A stretch of DNA of 8,553 nt from Actinomycetes bacterium (GCA_023417985.1 JAEZDV010000216.1:1-8553); one strand, 5' to 3'. Positions 1 to 6,465 are shown, counted from the first letter of the stretch. Notes: a model not told the origin generated them from the sequence alone. Made by a program: numbers and translations.

Positions 1-679
1 GACGCGGACGGTTACCGGCGGGGGCGGCCGCGGCAGCGAGCTCACGCTTGCCACCGACGATGTCGCCCTTGTAGATCCAGACCTTCACGCCGATACGACC
101 GAAGGTGGTCTTGGCCTCGTACAGGCCGTAGTCGATGTCCGCACGCAGCGTGTGCAGCGGAACGCGACCCTCACGGTAGAACTCCGAGCGCGACATCTCA
201 GCGCCACCGAGGCGGCCCGAGCACTGCACGCGGATGCCCTTGACGTTGGGCTGACGCATGGCCGACTGGATGGCCTTGCGCATCGCCCGACGGAAGGCAA
301 CACGGTTCGAGAGCTGCTCTGCGACGCCCTGCGCCACCAGCTGAGCCTCGGACTCCGAGTTCTTGACCTCGAGGATGTTGAGCTGGACCTGCTTACCGGT
401 CAGCTTCTCGAGCTCGGCGCGGATGCGATCGGCCTCGGCGCCGCGGCGACCGATGACGATGCCCGGGCGTGCGGTGTGGATGTCCACACGCACACGGTCA
501 CGGGTGCGCTCGATTTCGACCTTCGCGATGCCGGCGCGCTCGAGGCCCGAGGCCAGGAACTTACGGATCGCGACGTCTTCCTTGACGTATTCCGCGTACT
601 GCTTGTCTGCGTACCAACGCGACTTCCAGTCGGTGGTGATGCCCAGACGGAAGCCGTGCGGGTTGATCTTCTGGCCCAC
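1..679 (-). CDS. rpsC: 30S ribosomal protein S3 (C-terminus cut by window edge)
   Basis: Ribosomal protein S3 of the 30S head. It lies at the mRNA entry channel and contributes to mRNA helicase activity with S4 and S5. About 226 codons are visible. The N-terminus reads VGQKINPHGFRLGITTDWKS, which is typical of S3. The type II KH domain shows its GXXG loop as GRRG at residues 77-80. The C-terminal domain includes GRLGGAEMSR and a YGLYEAKTTFGRIGVKVWIY segment. The visible end is an Ala/Pro-rich stretch where actinobacterial S3 proteins begin their variable tail (about 270 residues in total, family knowledge), so the stop lies outside the window. The start is GTG at 679, sharing its first G with the rplV stop (TAGTG). 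A GGAAGGGAG ribosome binding site lies just upstream, inside the rplV end. It is the last visible gene of the S10 operon; rplP, rpmC and rpsQ would be expected next. Confidence 0.97.
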   Translation of the reverse strand, partial: MGQKINPHGFRLGITTDWKSRWYADKQYAEYVKEDVAIRKFLASGLERAGIAKVEIERTRDRVRVDIHTARPGIVIGRRGAEADRIRAELEKLTGKQVQLNILEVKNSESEAQLVAQGVAEQLSNRVAFRRAMRKAIQSAMRQPNVKGIRVQCSGRLGGAEMSRSEFYREGRVPLHTLRADIDYGLYEAKTTFGRIGVKVWIYKGDIVGGKRELAAAAAPAGNRPR

Positions 680-1077
680 TACTGAGCTCCCTTCCGGCGG
701 TTGCGAGTCGAACCCGACCGAGATGCGACGCTTTCCACGATCACGGTGATGTGGCTCGACCGCTTGCGGATTCGGAACGCACGGCCCTGGGCACGCGGCT
801 GGAACCGCTTCAGGGTCGTACCCTCGTCCACGTACGCCGTCGCGACGACGAGCGTGCTGGGGTCGAGGTTGTAGTTGTTCTGCGCGTTCGCAGCAGCGGA
901 GGCGATCACCTTGGCGACCGGCTCGGCCGCGGACTGCGGCGCGAACTTGAGGATTGCGAGGGCTTCCTCGACGGACTTACCGCGAACGATGTCGACGACG
1001 CGGCGCGCCTTCATAGGAGTCACGCGCACGTGGCGCGCAACAGCCCTAGCGCTGTTGGTTGTGGTTTCAGTGCTCAT
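679..1077 (-). CDS. rplV: 50S ribosomal protein L22
   Basis: Ribosomal protein L22 (132 residues) binds 23S rRNA, and its long beta-hairpin lines the peptide exit tunnel near the macrolide site. Visible signs are the core segment ARHVRVTPMKARRVVDIVRG near the N-terminus, NAQNNYNLD in the middle, and the hairpin segment RFQPRAQGRAFRIRKRSSHI at about residues 91-110. A short basic tail (RNRRKGAQ) ends the protein, and length is normal for the family in actinobacteria. The ATG start at 1077 overlaps the rpsS stop (ATGA), which implies translational coupling; only a modest GGAAG motif lies upstream. The stop TAG overlaps the GTG start of rpsC. Hairpin changes in L22 are a known macrolide-resistance route, but I see nothing abnormal here. 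Confidence 0.98.
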   Translation of the reverse strand: MSTETTTNSARAVARHVRVTPMKARRVVDIVRGKSVEEALAILKFAPQSAAEPVAKVIASAAANAQNNYNLDPSTLVVATAYVDEGTTLKRFQPRAQGRAFRIRKRSSHITVIVESVASRSGSTRNRRKGAQ

Positions 1078-1355
1078 CGACGCTTGCTCTTCCGGTCGTC
1101 CTTGATGTGGCCCTTGAACGTACGGGTCGGTGCGAATTCACCGAGCTTGTGGCCGACCATCGAATCCGAGATGAACACCGGCACGTGCTTGCGTCCGTCA
1201 TGGACGGCAAACGTGTGACCGATGAAGTCCGGCAGAATCGTGGAACGGCGCGACCAGGTCTTGATGACCTGCTTGGTGCCCTTCTCGTTCTGGACGTCGA
1301 CCTTCGCCAGGAGGTGGTCGTCGACGAACGGGCCCTTCTTGAGGCTGCGTGGCAT
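1074..1355 (-). CDS. rpsS: 30S ribosomal protein S19
   Basis: Ribosomal protein S19 (93 residues) sits in the 30S head with S13 and forms intersubunit contacts near the A-site tRNA. The N-terminus MPRSLKKGPFVDDHL and the segments TWSRRSTILPDFIGHTFAVH and FISDSMVGHKLGEFAPTRTF are hallmarks of the family. The C-terminus is a basic tail (DDRKSKRR). The ATG start at 1355 has a strong ribosome binding site, AAGGAGGGAGTT (1361-1372), in the 19-base gap after rplB. The TGA stop overlaps the rplV start. Length and composition are ordinary. Confidence 0.98.
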   Translation of the reverse strand: MPRSLKKGPFVDDHLLAKVDVQNEKGTKQVIKTWSRRSTILPDFIGHTFAVHDGRKHVPVFISDSMVGHKLGEFAPTRTFKGHIKDDRKSKRR

Positions 1356-1360
1356 TCTCT

Positions 1361-1372
1361 AACTCCCTCCTT
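1361..1372 (-). promoter_or_regulatory. Strong ribosome binding site for rpsS
   Basis: On the minus strand this reads AAGGAGGGAGTT, a near-perfect anti-16S match a few bases before the ATG at 1355. It is the strongest such site in the ribosomal cluster. It fits the fact that rpsS does not overlap the upstream rplB gene and so cannot rely on an overlapping stop/start. Confidence 0.8.
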
Positions 1373-1374
1373 GA

Positions 1375-2208
1375 CTAGCGCTTCTTGCCGGTACGGCGAC
1401 GACGGACGATGAGCTTGTCGGACGCCTTGTTCTTGCGGGTACGGCCTTCCGGCTTACCCCAGGGGCTGACCGGGTGGCGACCACCCGAGGTCTTGCCCTC
1501 GCCACCACCGTGCGGGTGGTCGACCGGGTTCATCACGACACCACGGACGGTCGGGCGCTTGCCCTTCCACCGCATACGGCCGGCTTTACCCCAGTTGATG
1601 TTCGACTGCTCGGCGTTGCCGACCTCGCCGACGGTTGCGCGGCAGCGCACGTCGACGCGACGGATCTCACCGGACGGCATACGCAGCGTGGCGTAGGTGC
1701 CTTCCTTACCGAGGAGCTGGATGCTCGCGCCGGCGGAACGTGCCATCTTGGCGCCGCCACCCGGACGCAGCTCGACTGCGTGGATGGTGGTACCCGTCGG
1801 GATGTTGCGCAGCGGCAGGTTGTTACCCGGCTTGATGTCGGCCGTGGGGCCGGACTCCACCGGGGCACCCTGCACCAGGCCCTTGGGGGCGATGATGTAG
1901 CGCTTCTCGCCGTCCACGTAGTGGAGCAGCGCGATGCGAGCGGTGCGGTTGGGGTCGTACTCGATGTGAGCGACCTTCGCCGGGATCCCGTCCTTGTCGT
2001 TGCGACGGAAATCGATCAGGCGGTAGGCGCGCTTGTGGCCGCCACCCTTGTGCCGGGTGGTGATGCGACCGTGCGCATTACGTCCACCACGACCGTGCAG
2101 CGGGCGAACCAGCGACTTTTCGGGCGTCGACCGAGTGATCTCGGCGAAGTCCGACACGCTGGCGCCACGACGGCCCGGCGTAGTCGGCTTGTACTTACGG
2201 ATTGCCAT
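1375..2208 (-). CDS. rplB: 50S ribosomal protein L2
   Basis: Ribosomal protein L2 (277 residues) is a primary 23S rRNA binder needed for subunit association and peptidyl-transferase activity. The N-terminus MAIRKYKPTTPGRR is typical. The RNA-binding core includes GRNAHGRITTRHKGGGHKR at about residues 42-60. The conserved C-terminal motif VMNPVDHPHGGGEG lies at about 225-238, with its histidines at 231 and 233; this motif carries the histidine shown to matter for activity in other bacteria. The tail is very basic (RRRRTGKKR). The start is ATG at 2208, 38 bases after the rplW stop, with a purine-rich GAGGACGAGAAG stretch upstream. The family's usual length is about 275-280, so it is complete. 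Confidence 0.98.
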   Translation of the reverse strand: MAIRKYKPTTPGRRGASVSDFAEITRSTPEKSLVRPLHGRGGRNAHGRITTRHKGGGHKRAYRLIDFRRNDKDGIPAKVAHIEYDPNRTARIALLHYVDGEKRYIIAPKGLVQGAPVESGPTADIKPGNNLPLRNIPTGTTIHAVELRPGGGAKMARSAGASIQLLGKEGTYATLRMPSGEIRRVDVRCRATVGEVGNAEQSNINWGKAGRMRWKGKRPTVRGVVMNPVDHPHGGGEGKTSGGRHPVSPWGKPEGRTRKNKASDKLIVRRRRTGKKR

Positions 2209-2227
2209 GAGTCTTCTCGTCCTCTAT

Positions 2228-2237
2228 CTCTCGAGAG
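2228..2237. repeat. Perfect 10-base palindrome in the rplW-rplB spacer
   Basis: CTCTCGAGAG is fully self-complementary and lies in the 38-base gap between rplW and rplB. The flanking bases do not extend the symmetry. As RNA it has no loop room to form a stable hairpin alone, so it may be chance. No function is claimed. Confidence 0.3.
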
Positions 2238-2246
2238 TTCCGATCG

Positions 2247-2552
2247 CTACGCGACCGGGCCTCCGAAGATCTCGATGGGCTTGCTGTCGGCGGCCAGGGT
2301 CACGAGCGCGCGCTTGGTGTCCTTGCGCTTGCCGTAACCGGTGCGGGTCCGCTTGCGCTTGCCCTGACGGTTCGCGGTGTTGACGCTTGTCACCTTGACG
2401 CCGAAGACCTTCTCGACGGCAATCTTGATCTGCGTCTTGTTCGAGTCCGGGTGGACCAGGAAGGTGTAGGTACCGTCTTCCATCAGTCCGTAGGACTTCT
2501 CGGAGATGACGGGAGCCAGCAGGATGTCGCGCGGATCGGCGATCGTGCTCAC
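2247..2552 (-). CDS. rplW: 50S ribosomal protein L23
   Basis: Ribosomal protein L23 (101 residues) sits at the tunnel exit, where trigger factor and SRP dock. Visible signs are the N-terminal DPRDILLAPVISEKSYGLME, the segment YTFLVHPDSNKTQIKIAVEK, and the basic loop NRQGKRKRTRTGYGKRKDTK. The start is GTG at 2552 (VSTIADPRD...), overlapping the rplD stop as GTGA. A good ribosome binding site, GGAGGAGACCAA, lies in the end of rplD. The frame stays open far upstream of this codon, but that extension runs inside rplD and does not resemble L23, so I reject the longer version. The family's usual length is about 95-105 residues. Confidence 0.97.
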   Translation of the reverse strand: MSTIADPRDILLAPVISEKSYGLMEDGTYTFLVHPDSNKTQIKIAVEKVFGVKVTSVNTANRQGKRKRTRTGYGKRKDTKRALVTLAADSKPIEIFGGPVA

Positions 2553-3229
2553 TTGGTCTCCTCCTTGAATTCCTGGCCGGACTCTGCCGGGCCGTGGATG
2601 AACGCGTTCAGCGCTTCGACGCTGAACACGACGTCGTCGCTGTAGAGCACGTCGTAGGTGTTCAGCTGATCCGGCGCGAGCGCGTGGACGTTCGGAAGGT
2701 TCTGAACGGACTTCCACGCCGCCACGTCTTCACGGCCGACGACGAGCAGAACCTTCTTGCGGTCGCTGATTTCGCCGAGGAACGTGCGAGCACTCTTCGT
2801 CGACGGGATCTGGCCCGCGACGAGTTCGGTGATCACGTGGATGCGCTCGTTGCGCGCCCGGTCGGAGAGGGCACCGCGGAGGGCGGCAGCCTTCATCTTC
2901 TTGGGGGTGCGCTGCGTGTAGTCACGCGGCTGCGGGCCGTGGACGACGCCGCCGCCGACGAACTGCGGTGCGCGGGTCGAACCCTGACGGGCGCGGCCGG
3001 TGCCCTTCTGGCGGTACGGCTTCTTGCCGCCGCCGCGGACCTCGCCACGAGTCTTCGTGGAGTGCGTGCCCTGGCGAGCCGCCGCAAGCTGCGCGACGAC
3101 GACCTGGTGCAGCAACGCGATGTTCGCGGGAGCGTCGAAGATCTCCGCGGGGAGATCGACGGTGCCGTTGGACTGGCCACCGGGCGCCTTGACGTCCAGT
3201 GTCAGCTTGGTTGCGGTCTCGGTGCTCAT
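2549..3229 (-). CDS. rplD: 50S ribosomal protein L4
   Basis: Ribosomal protein L4 (226 residues) binds 23S rRNA domain I, and its extended loop reaches the exit tunnel. The loop is recognisable at about residues 60-100 as TRGEVRGGGKKPYRQKGTGRA followed by RQGSTRAPQFVGGGVVHGP. The C-terminal domain follows from about residue 105 (RTPKKMKAAALRGALSDRA onward). The ATG start at 3229 overlaps the rplC stop (ATGA). The C-terminal EEFKEETK-like end overlaps the GTG of rplW. In gammaproteobacteria L4 represses its own operon through the S10 leader. Whether that happens in actinobacteria is not shown by this sequence. Confidence 0.98.
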   Translation of the reverse strand: MSTETATKLTLDVKAPGGQSNGTVDLPAEIFDAPANIALLHQVVVAQLAAARQGTHSTKTRGEVRGGGKKPYRQKGTGRARQGSTRAPQFVGGGVVHGPQPRDYTQRTPKKMKAAALRGALSDRARNERIHVITELVAGQIPSTKSARTFLGEISDRKKVLLVVGREDVAAWKSVQNLPNVHALAPDQLNTYDVLYSDDVVFSVEALNAFIHGPAESGQEFKEETK

Positions 3230-3879
3230 GCCCGTGCACCACCCTTCACTGCAGTCTTGACGATCACGAGGCCGCCCTTACGGCCGGGGATCGCGCCCTT
3301 GATCAGCAGCAGACCGTTCTCGGCGTCCACCTTGTGGACCGAGAGGTTCTGCGTCGTGATGCGGTCGGAGCCCATCCGGCCGGACATACGCGTGCCCTTG
3401 AACACGCGGCCCGGGGTGGCGCAGCCACCGATGGAACCCGGACGACGGTGCACAGCCTGCGCACCGTGCGAGGCACCCTGACCGGCGAAGCCGTGACGCT
3501 TCATGGTGCCGGCGAAGCCCTTGCCCTTGGAGGTGCCGGTGACGTCGACGAATGCGCCGTCCTCGAAGACCTCTGCGGTGAGCTCCTGGCCGATCTCGTA
3601 GTCCGAGGAGTCCTCGACGCGAAGCTCGACGAGGTGGCGGCGCGGGGTCACACCTGCCTTGTCGAACTGGCCGCGGACCGGCTTGTTGACCTTGCGGGGC
3701 GCAATGGCACCGAAAGCGAGCTGCACGGCGTTGTAGCCGTCACGCTCCTCGGTACGAACCTGCGTGACCACGTTCGGTCCGGCCTTGACGACGGTCACCG
3801 GAACAACCCGGTTGTTCTCGTCGAAGACCTGGGTCATGCCGAGCTTGGTGCCCAGGATTCCCTTGATCTGGTTAGTCAT
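3226..3879 (-). CDS. rplC: 50S ribosomal protein L3
   Basis: Ribosomal protein L3 (217 residues) is an early-assembly 23S rRNA binder that reaches toward the peptidyl-transferase centre. The N-terminus has MTNQIKGILGTKLGMTQVFD. The central region has VDVTGTSKGKGFAGTMKRHG at about 112-131, and the tip loop reads RRPGSIGGCATPGRVFKGTR. The glutamine that PrmB methylates in E. coli (position 150 there) aligns with Ala in GGCATPG; I recall this segment as usual for actinobacteria. The start is ATG at 3879, 28 bases after the rpsJ stop, with GCGGAGATAACAC as ribosome binding site. The stop overlaps rplD. Confidence 0.98.
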   Translation of the reverse strand: MTNQIKGILGTKLGMTQVFDENNRVVPVTVVKAGPNVVTQVRTEERDGYNAVQLAFGAIAPRKVNKPVRGQFDKAGVTPRRHLVELRVEDSSDYEIGQELTAEVFEDGAFVDVTGTSKGKGFAGTMKRHGFAGQGASHGAQAVHRRPGSIGGCATPGRVFKGTRMSGRMGSDRITTQNLSVHKVDAENGLLLIKGAIPGRKGGLVIVKTAVKGGARA

Positions 3880-3907
3880 GTGTTATCTCCGCTGCGTCTT
3901 CCGAAGC

Positions 3908-4213
3908 TCACTGAATGTTGACGTCGACGCTCGCCGGAAGGTCGATGCGCATGAGCGCGTCGACTGTCTTCGGCGTCGGGTCGAGGATGTCGATCAGCCG
4001 CTTGTGGGTACGCATCTCGAAGTGCTCGCGCGAGTCCTTGTACTTGTGCGGCGAACGAATGACGCAGTACACGTTCTTTTCTGTAGGCAACGGCACCGGG
4101 CCGACCACGCGGGCACCCGTACGGGTGACCGTCTCGACGATCTTGCGCGCAGATGCGTCGATCGCCTCGTGGTCATAGGCCTTGAGCCTGATGCGGATCT
4201 TCTGTCCCGCCAC
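3908..4213 (-). CDS. rpsJ: 30S ribosomal protein S10 / NusE
   Basis: Ribosomal protein S10 (101 residues) belongs to the 30S head and, as NusE, partners NusB in transcription antitermination. It is the first gene of the operon. The protein reads (V/M)AGQKIRIRLKAYDHEAID, then PVPLPTEKNVYCVIRSPHKY and EHFEMRTHKRLIDILDP, ending in LPASVDVNIQ. These are all core S10 sequence and very close to mycobacterial S10 from memory. I chose the GTG at 4213: the protein begins at the conserved AGQKIRIRL there, and an AAAAGGAC ribosome binding site lies 8 bases upstream. The frame is open farther upstream, but that extension does not resemble S10. A 465-base gene-free region precedes it and should hold the operon promoter and leader. 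Confidence 0.98.
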   Translation of the reverse strand: MAGQKIRIRLKAYDHEAIDASARKIVETVTRTGARVVGPVPLPTEKNVYCVIRSPHKYKDSREHFEMRTHKRLIDILDPTPKTVDALMRIDLPASVDVNIQ

Positions 4214-4220
4214 GCTTAGT

Positions 4221-4228
4221 GTCCTTTT
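4221..4228 (-). promoter_or_regulatory. Ribosome binding site of rpsJ
   Basis: On the minus strand this reads AAAAGGAC, ending 8 bases before the GTG at 4213. It decides between that GTG and the longer open frame upstream. Confidence 0.75.
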
Positions 4229-4247
4229 CTTGCCGCGTTTCGTAGCA

Positions 4248-4296
4248 CCCGAACAGGCCGGGAACCACCTCGTCTGCACAGTTCCCCAGAGGAAAC
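4248..4296 (-). promoter_or_regulatory. Putative structured rpsJ leader with mutually exclusive hairpins
   Basis: Three short stems can be drawn on the minus-strand RNA. Stem A pairs GTTTCC (4296-4291) with GGGAAC (4286-4281) across a four-base TCTG loop, with one G-U pair. Stem B pairs the same GGGAAC with GTTCCC (4265-4260) across 15 bases. Stem C pairs CCCG (4262-4259) with CGGG (4251-4248) across 7 bases. A and B compete for GGGAAC; B and C compete for 4262-4260. No U-tract follows, so this is not a classical intrinsic terminator. The position, 35-83 bases before the rpsJ start, suits a 5' untranslated leader. That it regulates anything is inference; no known leader family was recognised. 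Confidence 0.35.
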
Positions 4297-4506
4297 GGCG
4301 ACAGAGAACAGCACTGGAATACACATTGCGAGCCGGGCTCACCCGATCCGCTGCCGCTGTTCATCTGTCATTGTTCTCCGGCCCACGCGGTCGGGCGTGT
4401 CGCCCTGTCGCTCATTCCCCGGTGTCAAGGCTCTACGCTTCGACACCACAAGGAACGGGACCGAATGCACTCATAAGAGCGCACGCTGGTACTGCTTCCG
4501 TCTTGC

Positions 4507-4535
4507 ATTGTGGCCGCAACCAACCCTCGGGTCGA
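4507..4535 (-). promoter_or_regulatory. Weak candidate promoter for the S10 operon
   Basis: On the minus strand TCGACC (4535-4530) and CACAAT (4512-4507) are separated by exactly 17 bases. Each matches the sigma-70 type consensus at four of six positions. This would give an mRNA leader of roughly 290 bases. Actinobacterial promoters are poorly conserved and chance matches are common, so this is only a candidate. Confidence 0.18.
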
Positions 4536-4678
4536 GCAGCGACTGTCACGATTTCCCGATCCGAGCCGCGAAACAACCCATGGCCCGGTCAAGGCAACCC
4601 GACCAGTATGCAGGAGTCCCCACGAGAGTTCAACTCGGCCCCGTGCGTGGTCCTGCTCACCGCGCTACCCGGACGTCA

Positions 4679-6340
4679 TTATCCCACCGGATTCATCGGG
4701 GGTGTGCGCACGGGGGCCGCGGCACCGTGGGTGTTGGTGGGGTCCGGTCCGGCACCCGGAGTCCCGCGGAGCACCTCCGGAGCGCGGCCTGCCGACGGCA
4801 CGAGCACCGGCTCGTCACGCCAAACGGGTAGTGCTGCTTGCACTTCGAGACCGATGGCGATGAGCTCGGCATCCTGCCAGGGGCATGCGCCGAGCTGGAC
4901 GCCCACAGGCATCCCGGTGTCTGCCGACCGCCCCGCCGGAATCGTCACCACGGGCGCCCCCGCATAGTTGGCCCACCGCACGTCGGCCACCGCACCCGAC
5001 GTGACAGCGACACCGAGGAGTTCGCCGCGTCGTACACCGTCGACGGCACAGCCCGGCGCCGCAACGGCATCGAGGGCGTGTTCCTCGAACATCCGGTTGT
5101 ACTCCGACTGGAAGCGAAGGCGGTCGCGTTCGAGCATGAAATAGTCACCGGCCGGCACAGCCAGCGACGCCACGGCCGCCGCTGCCACCGGACCGTTCTC
5201 GGGCCGGTACAACCCGAGACGATCCCCGAACTGCTGGTGGTAGGAGCCCATCTCCACCCGGTCGCCGGTCGCGAGCGACGAAGGCATCGCCGGCATCGTC
5301 ACGGGCACGGTGACCGCCCCGAGCGACCGCAAGAGATCAAGAAACATGTCGACGACGCGTTGCACGGCCGCCGCGGGAACGGGAGCGGGGTTCGTGGAAA
5401 CTCCGACGCGGATCCCGGCGAGCGGTGACGCCCCGCCCCGAGCGGCGACGGGATATCCACCCTCCGGAACCCGGGGTCCGAGCGAGGTGATCGGATCGTC
5501 CGTGTCCGCTCCGGCGAGGACCGACATGAGGAGCGCCGCGTCGGCCAGGCTTCGTGCCATCGGACCGACATGGTCGCGGGTCCAGGTGAGCGGAATCATC
5601 CCGTGCGAGGTGATGCGCCCGTACGTGGGTTTGATCGACGACACCCCGCACGCGCTGGCGGGCATTCGCACCGAACCCCCGGTGTCGCTCCCCACCGCCA
5701 GCGGCACGAAGCGAGCGGCGAGAGCCGCCGCGCTGCCTCCGGACGACCCTCCCGGCGAGAAGTCGGTGTTCCACGGATTACCGACCTGAGGGGTGGTGAG
5801 CCCGATCGCGAACTCATCGGTGTGGGTGTGTCCCACGAGCACTGCGCCGGCCTGCTCGAGTCGACGCCACACACCCGAATGACCTGCTGCGATATTGCCT
5901 TCGAGCACCCGGCTGGACGCGGTCAACGGCAGACCGGACACTGCGAAGATGTCCTTGAGACCCACCGGCAACCCGCACAGGGGTGAGAGGTCGGCGTCCT
6001 CCCGTCGGGCGCGGGCCAGCCGCGCTCCTGCCGCATCTGCGGCCTCGTACGCCAATTCCGGGTAGAGCCGGACCCAGGCGCCGATGTCGCCGTCGAATGC
6101 GCGGGTGCGCGCGAGGCACGAGTCGAGCAGTTCGCGAGGATGCATCCGACCGGCGCGCAGGAGCGCGGCGGCCTCCACCGCACTCATCGACGCAGGATCG
6201 GTCGTCTTCACCGTCTCCGGTTCGGGAAGCCGGTGCGACGGCGCACCACGCGCGGCACCCGAGGCGGACCCCCATGCGAGCAGTCCGCCCGCCGCTCCCC
6301 CGATCAGTTGCCGACGCGTCACCGGGGTTGCCACGTGCAC
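4679..6340 (-). CDS. Exported amidase-signature family hydrolase with Tat signal
   Basis: A 553-residue amidase-signature enzyme that should hydrolyse a C-N (amide) bond outside the cytoplasm; the substrate is unknown. The Ser-cisSer-Lys triad is complete: Lys129 in GLPVGLKD, Ser199 in PGGSSGGSAAA, and nucleophile Ser223 in GSDTGGSVRMPAS. The 24-residue spacing between the serines matches characterised members. The N-terminus has a twin-arginine motif (TRRQLIGG, residues 8-15), a hydrophobic stretch to about 29, and possible AxA-like cleavage near 28-33, so Tat export is likely. No lipobox is seen. Residues 515-553 are a Pro-rich tail (nine prolines) beyond the usual fold. GatA is related, but the signal peptide and the absence of gatB/gatC nearby argue against it. 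The GTG at 6340 is the first start after an in-frame TGA; another GTG follows at 6334. Neither has a good ribosome binding site, so the exact start is uncertain. Confidence 0.9.
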   Translation of the reverse strand: MHVATPVTRRQLIGGAAGGLLAWGSASGAARGAPSHRLPEPETVKTTDPASMSAVEAAALLRAGRMHPRELLDSCLARTRAFDGDIGAWVRLYPELAYEAADAAGARLARARREDADLSPLCGLPVGLKDIFAVSGLPLTASSRVLEGNIAAGHSGVWRRLEQAGAVLVGHTHTDEFAIGLTTPQVGNPWNTDFSPGGSSGGSAAALAARFVPLAVGSDTGGSVRMPASACGVSSIKPTYGRITSHGMIPLTWTRDHVGPMARSLADAALLMSVLAGADTDDPITSLGPRVPEGGYPVAARGGASPLAGIRVGVSTNPAPVPAAAVQRVVDMFLDLLRSLGAVTVPVTMPAMPSSLATGDRVEMGSYHQQFGDRLGLYRPENGPVAAAAVASLAVPAGDYFMLERDRLRFQSEYNRMFEEHALDAVAAPGCAVDGVRRGELLGVAVTSGAVADVRWANYAGAPVVTIPAGRSADTGMPVGVQLGACPWQDAELIAIGLEVQAALPVWRDEPVLVPSAGRAPEVLRGTPGAGPDPTNTHGAAAPVRTPPMNPVG

Positions 6341-6377
6341 ACTGAATCACGAGCCCGCTCGGTGCCGGTGCCCGACT

Positions 6378-6389
6378 GTGATCTCTCAC
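6378..6389. repeat. Inverted repeat GTGA-TCTC-TCAC in the divergent spacer
   Basis: A perfect 4+4 dyad with a four-base centre, about 40 bases before the amidase start. It resembles generic operator half-sites (GTGA/TCAC) but has a 4-base, not 6-base, centre, so it does not fit the CRP/GlxR pattern. Another GTGA...TCAC pair with an 11-base centre lies at 6444-6462, around the -10 candidate. A regulator site is possible but not established. Confidence 0.25.
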
Positions 6390-6453
6390 TGTTCGTTCTC
6401 TCCGTGGTGCGCGGATGCGTTCGTTTGACCCCGCTTCGAGACAGTGACGCCGG

Positions 6454-6459
6454 TAACAT
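6454..6459 (+). promoter_or_regulatory. Candidate -10 element (TAACAT) for the exporter operon
   Basis: TAACAT fits the actinobacterial TANNNT -10 pattern and lies about 100 bases before the ATPase start. No good -35 stands 16-19 bases upstream; the nearest TTGACC (6425-6430) is 23 bases away, which is too far for a standard promoter. The GTGA and TCAC half-sites flank it, so a regulator could cover it. Only a candidate. Confidence 0.25.
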
Positions 6460-6465
6460 CACGGT

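Larger units (their letters stand above)
4214..4678. other. Gene-free spacer between amidase and rpsJ (465 bases)
   Basis: No open frame here has recognisable protein character; those present are short or are extensions of rpsJ. Toward rpsJ it carries the ribosome binding site and competing hairpins described separately. Farther out on the minus strand a perfect TTGACA occurs at 4428-4423, but no acceptable -10 follows at 16-18 bases. A weaker pair, TCGACC (4535-4530) and CACAAT (4512-4507), has a 17-base spacer. A small dyad, GAGTT-C-AACTC, lies at 4626-4636 soon after the amidase stop but has no U-tract, so I see no clear terminator for the amidase gene. The operon promoter is expected here but cannot be fixed by eye. 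Confidence 0.6.

Noticed and set aside
1474..2337. A 287-residue plus-strand open frame over rplB
   Set aside because: Shadow of the conserved L2 gene, with no family features.
2247..2717. A longer 156-residue version of L23 starting inside rplD
   Set aside because: The extra 55 residues lie in a shadow frame of rplD and do not resemble L23. The GTG at 2552 has a good ribosome binding site and gives the family length.
3908..4342. A longer 144-residue version of S10
   Set aside because: The extension is leader sequence translated in frame. Conserved S10 begins at the GTG at 4213, which has a well-spaced AAAAGGAC site.
4423..4428. Perfect TTGACA on the minus strand as -35 of the S10 promoter
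   Set aside because: At 16-18 bases downstream only GC-rich sequence (GGGCGA region) is found; no -10 element, so not called as a promoter.
4776..4789. A 14-base string TCCGGAGCGCGGCC found in the amidase 3' end and again near 7564 in the ATPase gene
   Set aside because: Both copies are inside Pro/Ala/Arg-coding GC-rich sequence. One short match over 8.5 kb of high-GC DNA is not good evidence of a mobile repeat.
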